64,000 nucleotides of DNA from Cavia porcellus (lineage: Eukaryota > Chordata > Mammalia > Rodentia > Caviidae): contig NW_026947485.1 in assembly GCF_034190915.1 (NCBI RefSeq), forward strand, positions 49,893,019 to 49,957,018, read 5' to 3'. A program made the position numbers and the translations under genes. Under the pieces are notes generated by a model. That model saw only the letters and a list, made by a program, of their open reading frames with translations, made no database searches and was not told where the DNA came from. Shown in pieces: positions 47,194-58,099 of this stretch; positions within the stretch are counted from its first letter, which is position 1, and every line of letters starts with the position of its first letter.

Positions 47194-49589
47194 GAAAACT
47201 CCTGAAGCGACTTCCGAGAGAACATGGCAGATAGATAGCAACAGCTACGGAGGCTCTCTGAGATACCCCGCTTAGAATCCAGGAAAGGTGCGGTACGAGG
47301 AGTCCTAAGCAAGGGGAGATATTCGCTGCCAACCCAGGAACGAACTAAGCTAAGAGAAACCAACTGGAAATGCAATCCTGGTGCTATAACAAGAACAGAT
47401 AAAATCTCAGCCTGGAAGCTGGAACCCACACCACTGGAAGCTGCGATTTGAATTTCCTGCTGCCGCTGCTGCATCCAAATCGGCATGGCAGGGAGAGAGA
47501 TGTGCGAAAGCTCTGAGAGTGGGAATCGGTAAACGGAATTGAGAGTGGGACTGGCAGGGAGTGCTGTATCGACCTGTGGTGAGTGAGTGGAATGGGGACC
47601 CTTTCATAGAGTAGGAGGTTCCAACAAAGGACATACTGGGACCGGGCAGACTTGCCAGAACAGGACGCTGCAGTGAGTTTAGTTGCATATTCCCTCTCAA
47701 GCAGGATTGGTGCCTGGCCTGGGTGACGATGTTGACTAAGACCCAGTAGGCTAGCCCAAACCAGGTCCCAGCACCTGGTGGTGCACCCTAGTGGTGAAGT
47801 CTTCGGTAGGTTGACCTGGAGGGGTGGGCCCAGCATAGGCTGCTCAGGTCTGTGTCTCCCTAGTACACTGCAGTGGGCGGGAACACCTAGCCGGCACAAT
47901 TCAAACAAACTGTAACAGACAAAGAGAAAAAAAAACTGGGCCTCCTATATTTGCTTGTATGGAAGGAACAAAAAGTATGGGAAGAGTTAAAAACAAGAAA
48001 GGGTCCTCAGTCCCCAATCCTGAGAACACTGATCCAGGAAAGGGAAATGCAAAGGAGGACAGAAAACATGCAATTATCAGACACAGCACCAATAGACATA
48101 AAGCGATATCTCCAGAGCCTCATAGACGAGTTTAAAGATGAAGTATTTAATGAAATAAAGCAAGATATAAGTAGAATAGTTAGAGAAATGCCAAGCACCA
48201 CCCAAGAAAAAACAGATGGTGAAATGGAAGAACAGAAAAAAAGGGGAAAATTGTTTGATGGAGAAGATAGAGAAAACATAGAATACATGAAGCAGGTTCA
48301 AAGAGATTACCAGGAAACTAAAAACTCCATCGAAAGCTCCATAACAGCTTGAAAGAAACTAAGGATAGATTATCTGAACTGGAGGGCAGATTGGTAATGT
48401 GTGAGCATGAAATAAAAAATTTCTTAAAATAACAAGAAAACAAACAGCAATAATACAAAGGTTAGAAGATGATAAGAGGATCTATAACTTAAGAATTAAG
48501 AACATAAAAGAAGAAGTAGGGACACAAATGGACTACAAAAGCTATTCACAGAAATAATCCAAGAGAATTTCCCTAATTTAGCAAATGGTAAAGATACTCA
48601 GATGTATGAGGCATACAGGACCCCAACCACCTACAACCCAGGATATCTTGTGGTGAAACACTATTTTGCTTAAATGGTTATGCTTTGACCTGTGCTGTTT
48701 TGTTGTTATGCCCTCTTTTATCTCAACCTCCTTTTTTTTAAAATTATTTACTTTTTTATTTTTATCTTTTTAATTAAGGGAAAAATAAAAAATAGCAGGA
48801 TACTTTATAGTAACCCACTTTGATTTCCTATTAACTTGATTTGAAACCCTGTATTGCCCTCACCATCTTGTTTTGACTGATTTTCCTCTATTCTGCTTTG
48901 CTTGATAGTACCAAGTTCGAAAGTATAGGCAACAACTGTGAAGACAATAAGATTCATTATGATGCCCATTCTGGTTGACTATTATCTTCTTTTAAAGTCC
49001 TGCAATGTCTCCAATGTTTTGGCTTTATTCTTTACTGCTTTGTTCAATTTTATTATAACTGATGATATAGGCAATTCTTTTTAAGATAGCAAGAGGCAAT
49101 ATGGTAACCATTGTTGATCACCTAGTATTTTGTTTTTACATTATCTATTATGTCCATCCTTTTGATTTGACTGATTCTGTTCTGTTATGTCACATTTGGT
49201 TTTTACTCTCTTCAAAAAAAAGTAATAACTGTGGGAGTAATAAACCCCAAAATGTGTATTTGTCATTGTACAAAAGAAAGGAAAAGGAAGTTCTCTAAAA
49301 GATGTAACTGCATATATATTTAAGTGTATAAGATAGATAACCATATTACTGAGTTTTGTTGGATCATTGAACAAAACTGTTTGCAGTCTCACTGTTTGAA
49401 AGTCCACTTTATATGCTTTAATTTTGTAACTTGAACAACTATTTCTAAGATAACAATATGTAATCTATTAACTAGTGATTTCTTACTGTTTAGTTTTTCT
49501 GAAATTCTGTATGATTTGTACCCTTTTTCTGTTTTTTTCTTTTTCTCCTTAAATAAAATTAAAAAAAAAAGAAAGAAAACTCCTGAAGC
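47194..49589 (+). mobile_element. ORF1-only 'half-L1' (HAL1-like) with perfect TSD
   Basis: The element (47209-49574, 2366 bp) is bounded by an exact 15-bp duplication GAAAACTCCTGAAGC (47194-47208 and 49575-49589). It has a GC-rich L1-type 5'UTR ('aacatggcagatagatag'), an ORF1-like region (47951 to about 48660) and an L1 3'UTR ending in an A-rich tail. No ORF2 block (endonuclease, RT or C-terminal) is present. The last ~350 bp align by eye with the 3'UTR of the L1 ending at 34724 ('gaacaacta', 'aagataacaatatg', 'ttctg'). Confidence 0.88.
47951..48352 (+). pseudogene. L1 ORF1-like, N-terminal and coiled-coil part
   Basis: An open frame of 133 codons starts MLVWKEQKVWEELKTRKG. Its middle is acidic and helical (DEFKDEVFNEIKQDISRIVR) and typical of the L1 ORF1 coiled coil. 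At about 48345 the coding sense shifts frame: the conserved continuation LKETKDRLSELEGRL is read in the next frame. A later block, near 48566-48650, resembles ORF1 up to 'ENFPNLANGKDTQMYEAYRT', after which the C-terminal domain is absent. The protein would be an L1 RNA-binding chaperone lacking its C-terminal half. Confidence 0.8.
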
Positions 49590-49654
49590 TCAGTAAAAGG
49601 AGCATGAAACTTACTACAGTTTGTCTGCTCTGTATATATGTTAAAAAAATAAGA

Positions 49655-49990
49655 GGCTTATATGTTAAGGTTTATGTCTAGCTGTCCCCCAAAGCCTCAT
49701 GATCTCAGAGGTTTTGGAGAAGTGACTAGCTCATGAGATTATAATACCCACATATCGTTAGTATCGTACCCCATTGATAAGTTTATAGCTAGTTGAAACT
49801 TGGTCCTAGGAGGTAGTCTACTAGGTATACTAGGATATATTTCCCTCTCTCGCTCTCTCTGCTTCCTGCCTGCAATATCATGAGCTGTTTTTAATCTCGG
49901 CTCTGCCTCCCTGCCTTGAAGCCAGCTGACATGGACTGAAACCTCTAGAAACTGTGAAACAAAATCAACTTTTCATCAGAATTGTGGGCA
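49655..49990 (+). mobile_element. MaLR-type LTR remnant
   Basis: Sense MaLR order: 'tatgttaaggtttatgtct', 'gctgtcccccaaagcctcat', the TC-rich 'ttccctctctcgctctctct', 'gacatggactgaaacctct' and 'gaaacaaaatcaacttttc'. Confidence 0.6.
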
Positions 49991-49994
49991 TCTG

Positions 49995-50480
49995 GAAAAT
50001 AAGAGAGCATCTCAGACTCACTTGGAATGCTTACATTCACTTCTAATATTTTACTAATATTGATGCCATTTCAATAGCCTGGCAACAATACCTGGTTCAA
50101 ATATAAGTGGCTGGAGTAGATTCCAAGGAAGGAAAGATGTTATGTTTGTGTGAGGACACTCTGCCTCCTGCTTTAGCTCCTCAAGGACACTGGAGCATTT
50201 GACCCAACTGAAAAATAAGATAAAACTGAAAATTTCTTCCTTATAAAAGAATTACCTACACTTTTTCCCCCAGATTATTAGATCATTAATAAGCCCCTGG
50301 CACTGGCTTCAATGAAGAGACAAAGGGAAAGAGATTACAAAAACTGATAGCCAAGCAATCAACTGTAGCCCAATGTATTAATTTCCTTTTAATAAAAGTT
50401 TTTTATAATTTTTATAAATTACTGTATTGCTTTAACTTAAATTTAATTTAATAAGCATTAGTTCCAAGGCAGATATTTGT
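49995..50480. other. Intergenic, nothing recognised
   Basis: No feature supported. Confidence 0.4.
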
Positions 50481-50483
50481 ATT

Positions 50484-50596
50484 TTCTTCTTCTTCTTCTT
50501 CTTCTTCTTCTTTTTTTTTTAATAGTAGGGATTGAACTCAAGACTTTGCACTTACAAGAGGGTGATTATGCCACTAAGTTATATCCCCTGCCAAAT
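50484..50596 (-). repeat. ID-type SINE with (TTC)n tail
   Basis: Reversed ID body ('gtagggattgaactcaagac', 'ccactaagttatatcccc'). Its A-rich tail has expanded to about nine GAA units (TTC on this strand, 50484-50511). Confidence 0.82.
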
Positions 50597-50913
50597 GTAT
50601 TTCATTTCTAAAAATCACTTGTGCTGATACTTGTCAATCAAAATACAGTACAACTCAGTTCCATTTATCACTGTGATAATTAAAAATCATTCCTTCTATT
50701 ACTATATCAGGGACAAAGGAAGATTATAAAAAGTTAAAGAGCTAGTAATACTCTCAAACTATTGTGTTAATTTCCAATATTCAAAATTGCTTAATGATAA
50801 AATATCTTGGAGATTCATTTAAATTGGTGTCTGAGGTTTTATACTCACTCCTATCTGTGGTTAGTACAGTATATGCTGAGAAACTGGCCATTCTTAACTA
50901 TAAAACCACACCT

Positions 50914-50927
50914 CCAGCAGGGGGCAG
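50914..50927 (+). promoter_or_regulatory. Predicted CTCF-binding core, forward orientation
   Basis: CCAGCAGGGGGCAG, preceded by 'cacacct', is a strong CTCF core match. It lies 8.7 kb past the CFTR stop codon; about 3.4 kb of that interval is L1 and LTR insertion. The human CFTR locus has a CTCF-dependent insulator 6.8 kb downstream of the coding end, so this is the likely equivalent (inferred). Confidence 0.65.
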
Positions 50928-50929
50928 TT

Positions 50930-51885
50930 GCTGAAGGTCGAGTTGTACTTTTTGTACAACTTTATACTTTGATCACTAGAACGTGTTGGAACTGTTTCAA
51001 AACTTTGAAGTAGAATTAGTGCTGTTATTAGTTTATCTTGCCACATAAAATAACTTATCATTAGCATATCCACTTAAAGAAAAATCTTTGACCACATTTC
51101 AAAAGTTACTATGCTATTTAATAACTAGGGAAGCCAACTTATTAAAAAGTAAATGAGTTTTGTATTACAATAAATTAAAGATAAAACGCAAACTTATTCC
51201 AAAAAACCATCTTTCTTCAAGAAAGTATGCAGACACTATTTCCCTGTTCCCTGTCAACTGAGAGCAACAATGGCCTTAAGCTCTGTGTATGCAGCAGCTC
51301 CCAATCCCCAAACTAGTGATTTGGAGTTCCCAATGTATTTGCTTTACATTTGTAAGTTTTTTCATTTACCTTTTAATAGGAAACTGTGATCATCCACACC
51401 TGTTTTAACAAGTCAAACAGGTTTTCATATGGAGCTCTTTATAAACCTCATTCTAAATTGCTTTCCACTAGTATTTGAAAATCTTTTTTTACCCAACTAC
51501 TAAAATATTTACTTTAAGGTTTTTATTAGTTTTTCACTGTAATACGTGGCAATTTCTCAACTTTGGAAATCCCCTGGTTACTGAAAGAAATGTATTAGTT
51601 TCAAGTTTTTACTTTCTTCTCCTGAGGAATATGAAGTGAAGGAGAGGAGAAACAAATTAAGAAAGTGCGTGTCAGACCACAGTGAACTTAGCCTGAGCCT
51701 GTACAGCCAAAGAGTCAAGACTCAAATAAAACAAATGAATGGAAAGTCTGGGGCCAAAATCACTTATTTTTAAAATGGAAGAAAATGTGATCTGAGGAAA
51801 ATCCAAGTGGTCTGATAAACAATGGAGCCTGGATGGCCTACATGGACCTTGACTTCTTATTTCAGGGTTTTCCTTCTTTCATTAA
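50930..51885. other. Intergenic, nothing recognised
   Basis: No repeat that I recognise. Together with the neighbouring CTCF motif it may be conserved regulatory sequence. Confidence 0.4.
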
Positions 51886-51889
51886 TTAG

Positions 51890-52745
51890 GGCTTCTGTTG
51901 TCCCATTTAGTTTGCATTTGACTCTGTATTACTCACTCTCTGGCCACTGGGAAAAACTGACACTTGCAACCTAAAGGAGGAGAGGTTTATTTTGACTCAT
52001 GGTTTTCAGTACATGGTTGGCTAACTCCAAAGCAAAAATAGCATGGCAGAGGGGCATTGTTATAGTCCAGTGGGCCAAAAATAGTCCAGGTTCTTGTGTA
52101 TAACAAAGAAAGGTGCATGCCAAGCGTAAACTTCATAGTATATAGTAAGTAGCTATGTTTATTGAACATCATGGGATGTAGGACTAGGAACAAGCAGAAG
52201 GGCAAAGGGAAAAAGGTAGTCAGTGACTCAGGCTTCCAGTATTTAAAGGGTCAGACACCTCTGATCCTGCACACTTCCCCCTGTCTAGCTCACTGGTAAA
52301 CTGCCTCCTCAGGCAGTGAGACCTCCTAAATTTACACTTAGATAATCGTGAGGGTGTGTTGTGTTTATTGTTGAATGGAGAGATGGGAGTGGCCCACTCA
52401 GCTTCCCAGTTTCTAATTGTACTAACTCTTTAGATTATGCAAGCATGGATACTCCTGAGCGGTGTGGCGTTTATGGTTGAATGAAGGGAAGGCAGTGGTT
52501 TACTCAACTCCTTTGTTTCTAACTATACCAGTATGACCGAGGACATGTGCTCATCTCAAGGTGGCCAGGAAGCAGAGACAGAGGGGAGGACCCAGAGATG
52601 AGAATAAACCCGCCGGGCCACACCCCCAAGGAGTTGCCTCTTATGACCAAGCCCCACGTCTGAGCAGCACATTCATCTTTGAACTCATCAATGGAATAAT
52701 CCACTATCCAATCACCTTCCAAACATGGGATTTTGGGTGACCATA
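51890..52745 (-). mobile_element. MaLR-type LTR split by a nested insertion
   Basis: One part (51890-52060) has 'aaaggaggagaggtttattt' and 'tagcatggcagaggggcatt'. The continuation (about 52530-52745) has 'aaggtggccaggaagcagag' and 'ccacacccccaaggag'. These belong together in MaLR LTRs, so about 470 bp was inserted between them. Confidence 0.6.
52061..52530 (-). mobile_element. Nested LTR-like insertion
   Basis: A foreign block inside the MaLR LTR. 'cttcccagtttctaattgta' and 'ctcctttgtttctaactata' suggest internal duplication of a ~90-bp unit. On the minus strand a possible AATAAA lies near 52159 ('gtttattgaac' on +). The family is not identified. Confidence 0.4.
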
Positions 52746-52749
52746 ACAC

Positions 52750-54075
52750 ACTATCCAGTTTTTCAAAGTTCTGTGCGCACCCCCTAAACTAAATATGAAC
52801 TAGATAGACTTTCAGTTCCCAGTCCAGCACTTAAAGAATTCAGAAGTCATCACTGTACCACAGTAAAAACACTGAAGAAACTAAAAAACTTACCACTCTT
52901 CTAAGATACTTCAGACAAGTCAGGTTACAGGACAAACCACTGCCCCAAAATTGGAGCAACAGACAGGTGGATAGAAAGAAAAACAACTTACTTAAGCAAA
53001 ACTACCAAGCAAAATCTCCACATGACCCAGTACCATGCATGGCTGGGAAACCTAAATTATGCTTGACAATTTCTTGAGACTCAGAGTGAACAACATGAAT
53101 AATTAAAAACTCTAGGGAGACACAGTCGGAGGTGAGAAAGCCCACACTTTCATTCATGGTCATTGCATATGAGAGTTCTGCCAGAAATGCTGATAGTGCA
53201 TACTGTGAAATGACTAAATCAAGCAAATTAACATATTCATTACCTTACATATTTTTGTGTTGAGAATAATTAAGAGCTGCTTTCCAACAATTTTTAAACA
53301 ATTGTAAAGTATGCAATGTACTATTGTTAATTTGTCATGCACAATACAGTAAGTCTTCTACTTAGGAACATTCAAGTTGCAAAGTTTCACAGGTGTACTG
53401 TAAAGACTCACTTTGTTGGACAAGAATAAATACATATTAGTAATGTTCTTCCAGAATGGAATTCAACTGTAAGTTGGAGATTTAATGTAGATAATAAGTT
53501 TATTCTTCTTATGTAACTGAAATGTTATATACTTTGACCTTGTGTTCCATTCTTCCTGCTTTATCCCCTAGTAATGACCACTATACACTGCATTTTTTAG
53601 TTTCAGTTCAATTTCTTTCTTAAATAATATTATCTTTCTTGATGTTTGCTTTGTATGCTTTGATATATGTTTACATTTCTGTAATTTTTATTGGTAAGTC
53701 CAAAATGTTATATCTGGCCTTTCAATTAAAGCAATCCCAGAGTTGCTTTTCAAAAAGAAAGGTCTCCTTTTGCTTCTGCAGAGGGAAGGGAGATGGAGTT
53801 GCTTTGAAAATCCCAACCGCATTTTGTTGCTCTTAAGACAGGAGAACTCTTAGGCTAACCTGATGGGGTCTTATCAGTTCACATAGTAACTGAAGGAAGG
53901 AAAACAGCCAAAGCCAACCTCCTCTACCCATTTTGTTTCACCTAAATAAAAGGACAAGCTCCAAAAAGCACTGTGATATTCCAGTCCAGGGCCTCAGGAT
54001 CACCAAAGACCAAGTCAAGGACTGTTGAGGATGGCATTCCAGCCCCAAGTTTACACTATGTTACTGAAGCCCTGG
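52750..54075. other. Intergenic, nothing firm
   Basis: A block at 53345-53480 ('cagtaagtcttctacttagg' and 'caactgtaagttggagattt') looks weakly like a Tigger/mariner DNA transposon, but I do not call it. Confidence 0.35.
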
Positions 54076-54079
54076 TCAC

Positions 54080-54545
54080 AGCTCAATTGTGTCTGCCTTT
54101 CAACAAAAACTAAAAAGCAGACTAGAAAGAGCAAAGCATAACTTGAACAATGAGCAGTCATCAAAACCACAGTCAGACATGGTAAGAATATTATAATTAT
54201 CAAACCAGGAATTTTGAAACAACTCTGGTTGATATGCTGTGGTTGTTATGAAAAGAGTAGACAACATGAAAACAAGTGGATAATGTAACCAGAGAGACGG
54301 AAATTCTAAGAAAGAACCAAAAAGAAAAACTAGAGGTCAAAAACACTAATAAAAATGGAGACTGGCTTTGCTGGGTCCATTAGTATGGTAGACATGACAG
54401 AGAACAGCCACTGAGTTGAGGATTTGACAATAGGAAGTCCCCAATTGAAATATAAGGAGAAAAATGAATGGGGCGGGGGAAAAAAATTCTAAAAACCAAT
54501 GTGAACAAGACAACTAAAATTTATGGTACAGATATAATAAAGTGT
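54080..54545 (+). mobile_element. Old L1 ORF1 fragment
   Basis: Recognisable ORF1 debris: 'tcagacatggtaagaatatt', 'aaaccaggaattttgaaac', 'agagagacggaaattctaag' and 'aaaactagaggtcaaaaac'. It is in the opposite orientation to the L1 that follows. Confidence 0.8.
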
Positions 54546-54779
54546 AACTTACTTCTATTTTATTAACACGTTTGCAGTATATAAGGTTTACATTTCTAGC
54601 ATGTGGTTAATGCTTGAATATAACACATTTTAACTTCTTTATTTATCTCCTTTCCCTCCTATCCTTCCTTCATCTCTTGATTCCCTTCCCATTTGAGAAA
54701 GACCTATCTCATTATTATCTTCTGTTTTGCTCTTTATTTAGAATTTTAATTTCTCACATAAGAGAAACTATGCAATATT

Positions 54780-57332
54780 TTCAGCTAGTGTGTTATTTCC
54801 CTTAATATTCTGTTCTCAAGGTGCATCCATTTTCTTACAAATGACTCAAATTTCTCTTCCTTTATGGCAGAATAGTACTCTGTAGGTATAAATACCACAT
54901 TTTATTTAACAGATTGTGTGTAGATGGATATAGAGGCTGTTTCTATAATTTAGCTATCACGAATTGTGCTGCTATCCACATGGATATGCATGTGTCACTG
55001 CAATGACACTTTAACCCTTTTGAGTTTTTAATTCTTTTGGGAAGATACTTACAAGGAGAATAACTAATTCAAATGAAATTTCTAGTTTTAGTTTTTTGAG
55101 GAATCTCTACACTGACTTCCAAAATGGTTGTACTAGTTTATACTTCCACCAACGTAGAAGGATTCCTTTTTCCTCATACCCTCTTCAGAATTTGTTATTA
55201 GTTGATTTCTGATTTGTGGCCGTTCTTTCTGTGTTAAAGTGAAATCTGTGTTATTTTAATTTGCATTTCTGTAATGGTCAGAGATGATGAGCATTTTCCA
55301 TTTATCATGTAATTACTGGCCATTTGTACTTTTTCTGAGAAGTATCCAGTTGGGGTTTTTTGTTTTTGTTTTTTGTCTTTTTGAGACAGTTTGCTATGCA
55401 GTTCAGGCTGGTCTTTGTAGCCCAAGCTGCACTCAGACTTACAAACTTACTTCCTGCCTCAGCCTCCCAAGTTCTGGGATTACAGGTGTGTGCCAACATG
55501 CCCAGCTAGTTGCCTATTTTTTTATTGGGTCTTTTAGCTTGAGATTCTTATGTTTTTGAATTCTACATTTATTTTAGATGTTAGTCCTTTGCCTGAGGAA
55601 TCATGTGGCATAATTTTGTTTTCTACTCTGTAGGTTGTTTTTTTACTGTTAGTTGTTTCTTTTGGTGTGAAGGTTTAAATTTGCTATAAACCTATTTATT
55701 GATTCTTGGTGCTATTCCCTGCATAATGTGGGTTTTGTTCAGAAACTCTTTGTCCATAACTATGTCTTTAAGAGTTTTACCAATTTTATCTTTCAGTAGT
55801 TTACGTTTTTCTATTTAAACATTTACATTTTTAATCCATTTTGATTTTAATACCTGGTGAGAGGCATGGGTCTAGCTAGATTCAATCTTTTTCATGAAGT
55901 TAGCCAGTTTTCCAAACACCATTTATTAAAAAAGCTTTCTTCCAGTGTACATTTCAGTTATTTGTCAAAGATCAAATAGTTGAACGTGCCTGGGGTTGTT
56001 TTTACATCCTGTATTATATATTCACTGATCTTCATGACTGTATTTGTACCAGTAACATACTGTTTTTATCACTGTAGCTTTGTAATACAACTTCAAACCC
56101 GAATTGTGATAGCTGCTGCCTTTCTCCTGTTGCCTAGGACTGCTTTTGATATTCTGGATCTCTAGTTCTATACGAACCTTAGGATTGTTGAGATTCTCCA
56201 GTTCAATGAAGAATGCTGTTGGTGCTTTGATTGGGATTGGGTTGTATCTCAATGTTCATTTTGAAAGTATAGTTATTTTGACTATATTGTTTCTGCCTAA
56301 CTAGGAACAAAGGATATCTTTCCATTTTCTGATGCCTTCTTTGATCTCCTTTTACAAAGTACTATAGTTTTCATTGTAGAGGTTTTTCACTTCCTTAGGT
56401 CAATTCCTAAGTATTTATTTTTCCTTGTACTATTGTGAGTGGTATTTTTTCGAATTTCTTTCTCACTGCGTTCATTATTGGTATACAGGAACAGCATTGA
56501 TTTTTGTGTGTGGACTGTGTATCCTGCTACATATCTGAATTTGGTTATTAATTCTAGGTGTCTTTTGGTAAATTATCTAAGGGGTCTTCTCTATAGTGAA
56601 ACCTGTCATCTACAAATAATAATTTCATTCTTCCTTTCCTATATATATTTTATTTTTCTTGCCTAATTTTTCTTGTTAGTATTTCAAGTACTATTTTGAA
56701 CAGCAGCAGTGATAGCAGACATCTTTGTCTTGTTTCTGATTTTAGAAGGAATGCTTTCAGTTTTTCCTCATTTAATATGATGCTAGCAGTAAAATTTTTC
56801 ATAAATGGCTTTTACCAGGTTGAGATAAGTTTTTTTTAAAACCTATTTTCTTATATTATGAAAAAGTGTTGGGTTTTGTTAAAGATTTTTTATACATCTA
56901 TTTAGATGATCATGTAATTTTTGTCCCTGCTTGTTTATATGATATATTATACTTATTGATAAGTATATTTTGAACCATCCATCCATTCCTGAGATGAAGT
57001 CATTATGTATGATCTTTTTGACCATGTATTCCCTTTTGTTGCCAGTATCTTGCTGAGGATTTTTACATCTACAGTTATTAAACAGATTGATCTATCGCTC
57101 TCTCTTTTTGCTTGGATCCTTGTCTAGTTTTGGAATCAGGGCAATAGTAGCTTTGAAGAAAGACTTTGAGAGCATTAGTTCCCTTTCATTTCCATTAAAG
57201 AACTTGAGAAGTATTTGCATTAGATCTTTTCTGAAGTTTTTGTAGAATTCATCACTGAATCCAGCCAGACCTGATTTTTTTCTTGGTCAGAAAGGTTTTT
57301 TTTATTATTGCTTCCATTTCATTGCATCTTCT
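54780..57332 (-). mobile_element. L1 fragment (RT to 3' end), interrupted by a B1
   Basis: Reverse-strand L1 ORF2. From right to left it reads the RT entry ('aatccagccagacctgattt' is the reverse of the PGPDGF region) through RT debris to the end of ORF2 ('gcagaatagtactctgta', 'acttccaaaatggttgtac'). It is decayed and carries a B1 at 55338-55508. Confidence 0.87.
55338..55508 (-). repeat. B1 SINE with internal duplication, nested in L1
   Basis: 'atgcagttcaggctggtctt' and 'tgtagcccaagctgcact' show the duplicated B1 segment. 'cctgcctcagcctcccaag' is the conserved block. The surrounding L1 reads on both sides. Confidence 0.88.
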
Positions 57333-57339
57333 TGGATTG

Positions 57340-57393
57340 TATATATTTATATTTATATGTGTATAAATATATATTATAAATATAAATATGTAT

Positions 57394-57430
<37 letters not shown>

Positions 57431-57431
57431 T
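57340..57431 (+). repeat. (AT)n/(GA)n microsatellite
   Basis: Impure TATATT tract, a pure (AT) run at about 57393-57414, then a (GA) run to about 57430. It separates two L1 fragments of opposite orientation. Confidence 0.92.
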
Positions 57432-57960
57432 GTACAGGTTTATAAAGGAAAATTCTGACATATGATACAATATAGATGAGCCTTAAAGACTTATGCTAGT
57501 GAAAAACACCAAACACAAAAGAAATATTATATGAGTCCTCTCCTAGGAATTAGCTACAGTAATCAAAATTCATAAACATAGAAAGTAGAATTTGCTAGTA
57601 CATGCCTGTAACCCCAGCACTTGGGAAGGCTGAGGCAGGAGGATCACTGTGAGTTTGAGACCAGCCTGGACTACAAGTTCAAGGCCAGTCTGAACTGCAT
57701 AGTGAAATCCTGTCTCAAGAAGTTAAAAAAAAAAAAGACAGGAAGAAAGAAAGTAGAATCAAGGTTTCCAGGATAGAGGAATGAAGAGTTATCATCTAAT
57801 GGGTAAGGATTTTCAATTTTTCAAGTTGAAGAAAATTCTGTAAATGAATGGTCATTACACAATGTGAATTTATAAAAGGTTACTGAACTGTATTTTAAAA
57901 TGGTTGGAATGGTAGCTATTATATTACTTCAATTCAAAAAGATAACTTTAAAATTTGCAT
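57432..57960 (+). mobile_element. Ancient L1 3'-end fragment with nested B1
   Basis: Blocks 'gatacaatatagatgagcct', 'acttatgctagtgaaa' and 'aaaattcataaacatagaaa' before the B1, and 'gaatgaagagttat' and 'actgtattttaaaatggttg' after it, follow the L1 3' end of old families. Confidence 0.82.
57580..57759 (+). mobile_element. B1 SINE with perfect 12-bp TSD
   Basis: The B1 (57592-57747) is flanked by AGAAAGTAGAAT at 57580-57591 and 57748-57759. It shows the internal duplication ('ccagcctggactacaagttc' then 'ggccagtctgaactgcatag') and an A tail. Confidence 0.93.
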
Positions 57961-58099
57961 CCTAATTCATATGAGATTCTGAAAGAGATTAAAAGGAGAG
58001 ATTCATGTTTTGTGTTGTATGAAGTTTATGGACTAAATAAGAGATCAAAAACAAAACATGACTAATGAATACAACCCAAAACAAATGAACATCCCACAA

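Noticed and set aside
47870..47890. CTCF-like 'cactgcagtgggcgggaac'
   Set aside because: It lies in the half-L1 5'UTR and lacks key core positions.
53345..53480. Tigger/mariner-like DNA transposon
   Set aside because: Only two short blocks resemble the pattern; too weak to call.
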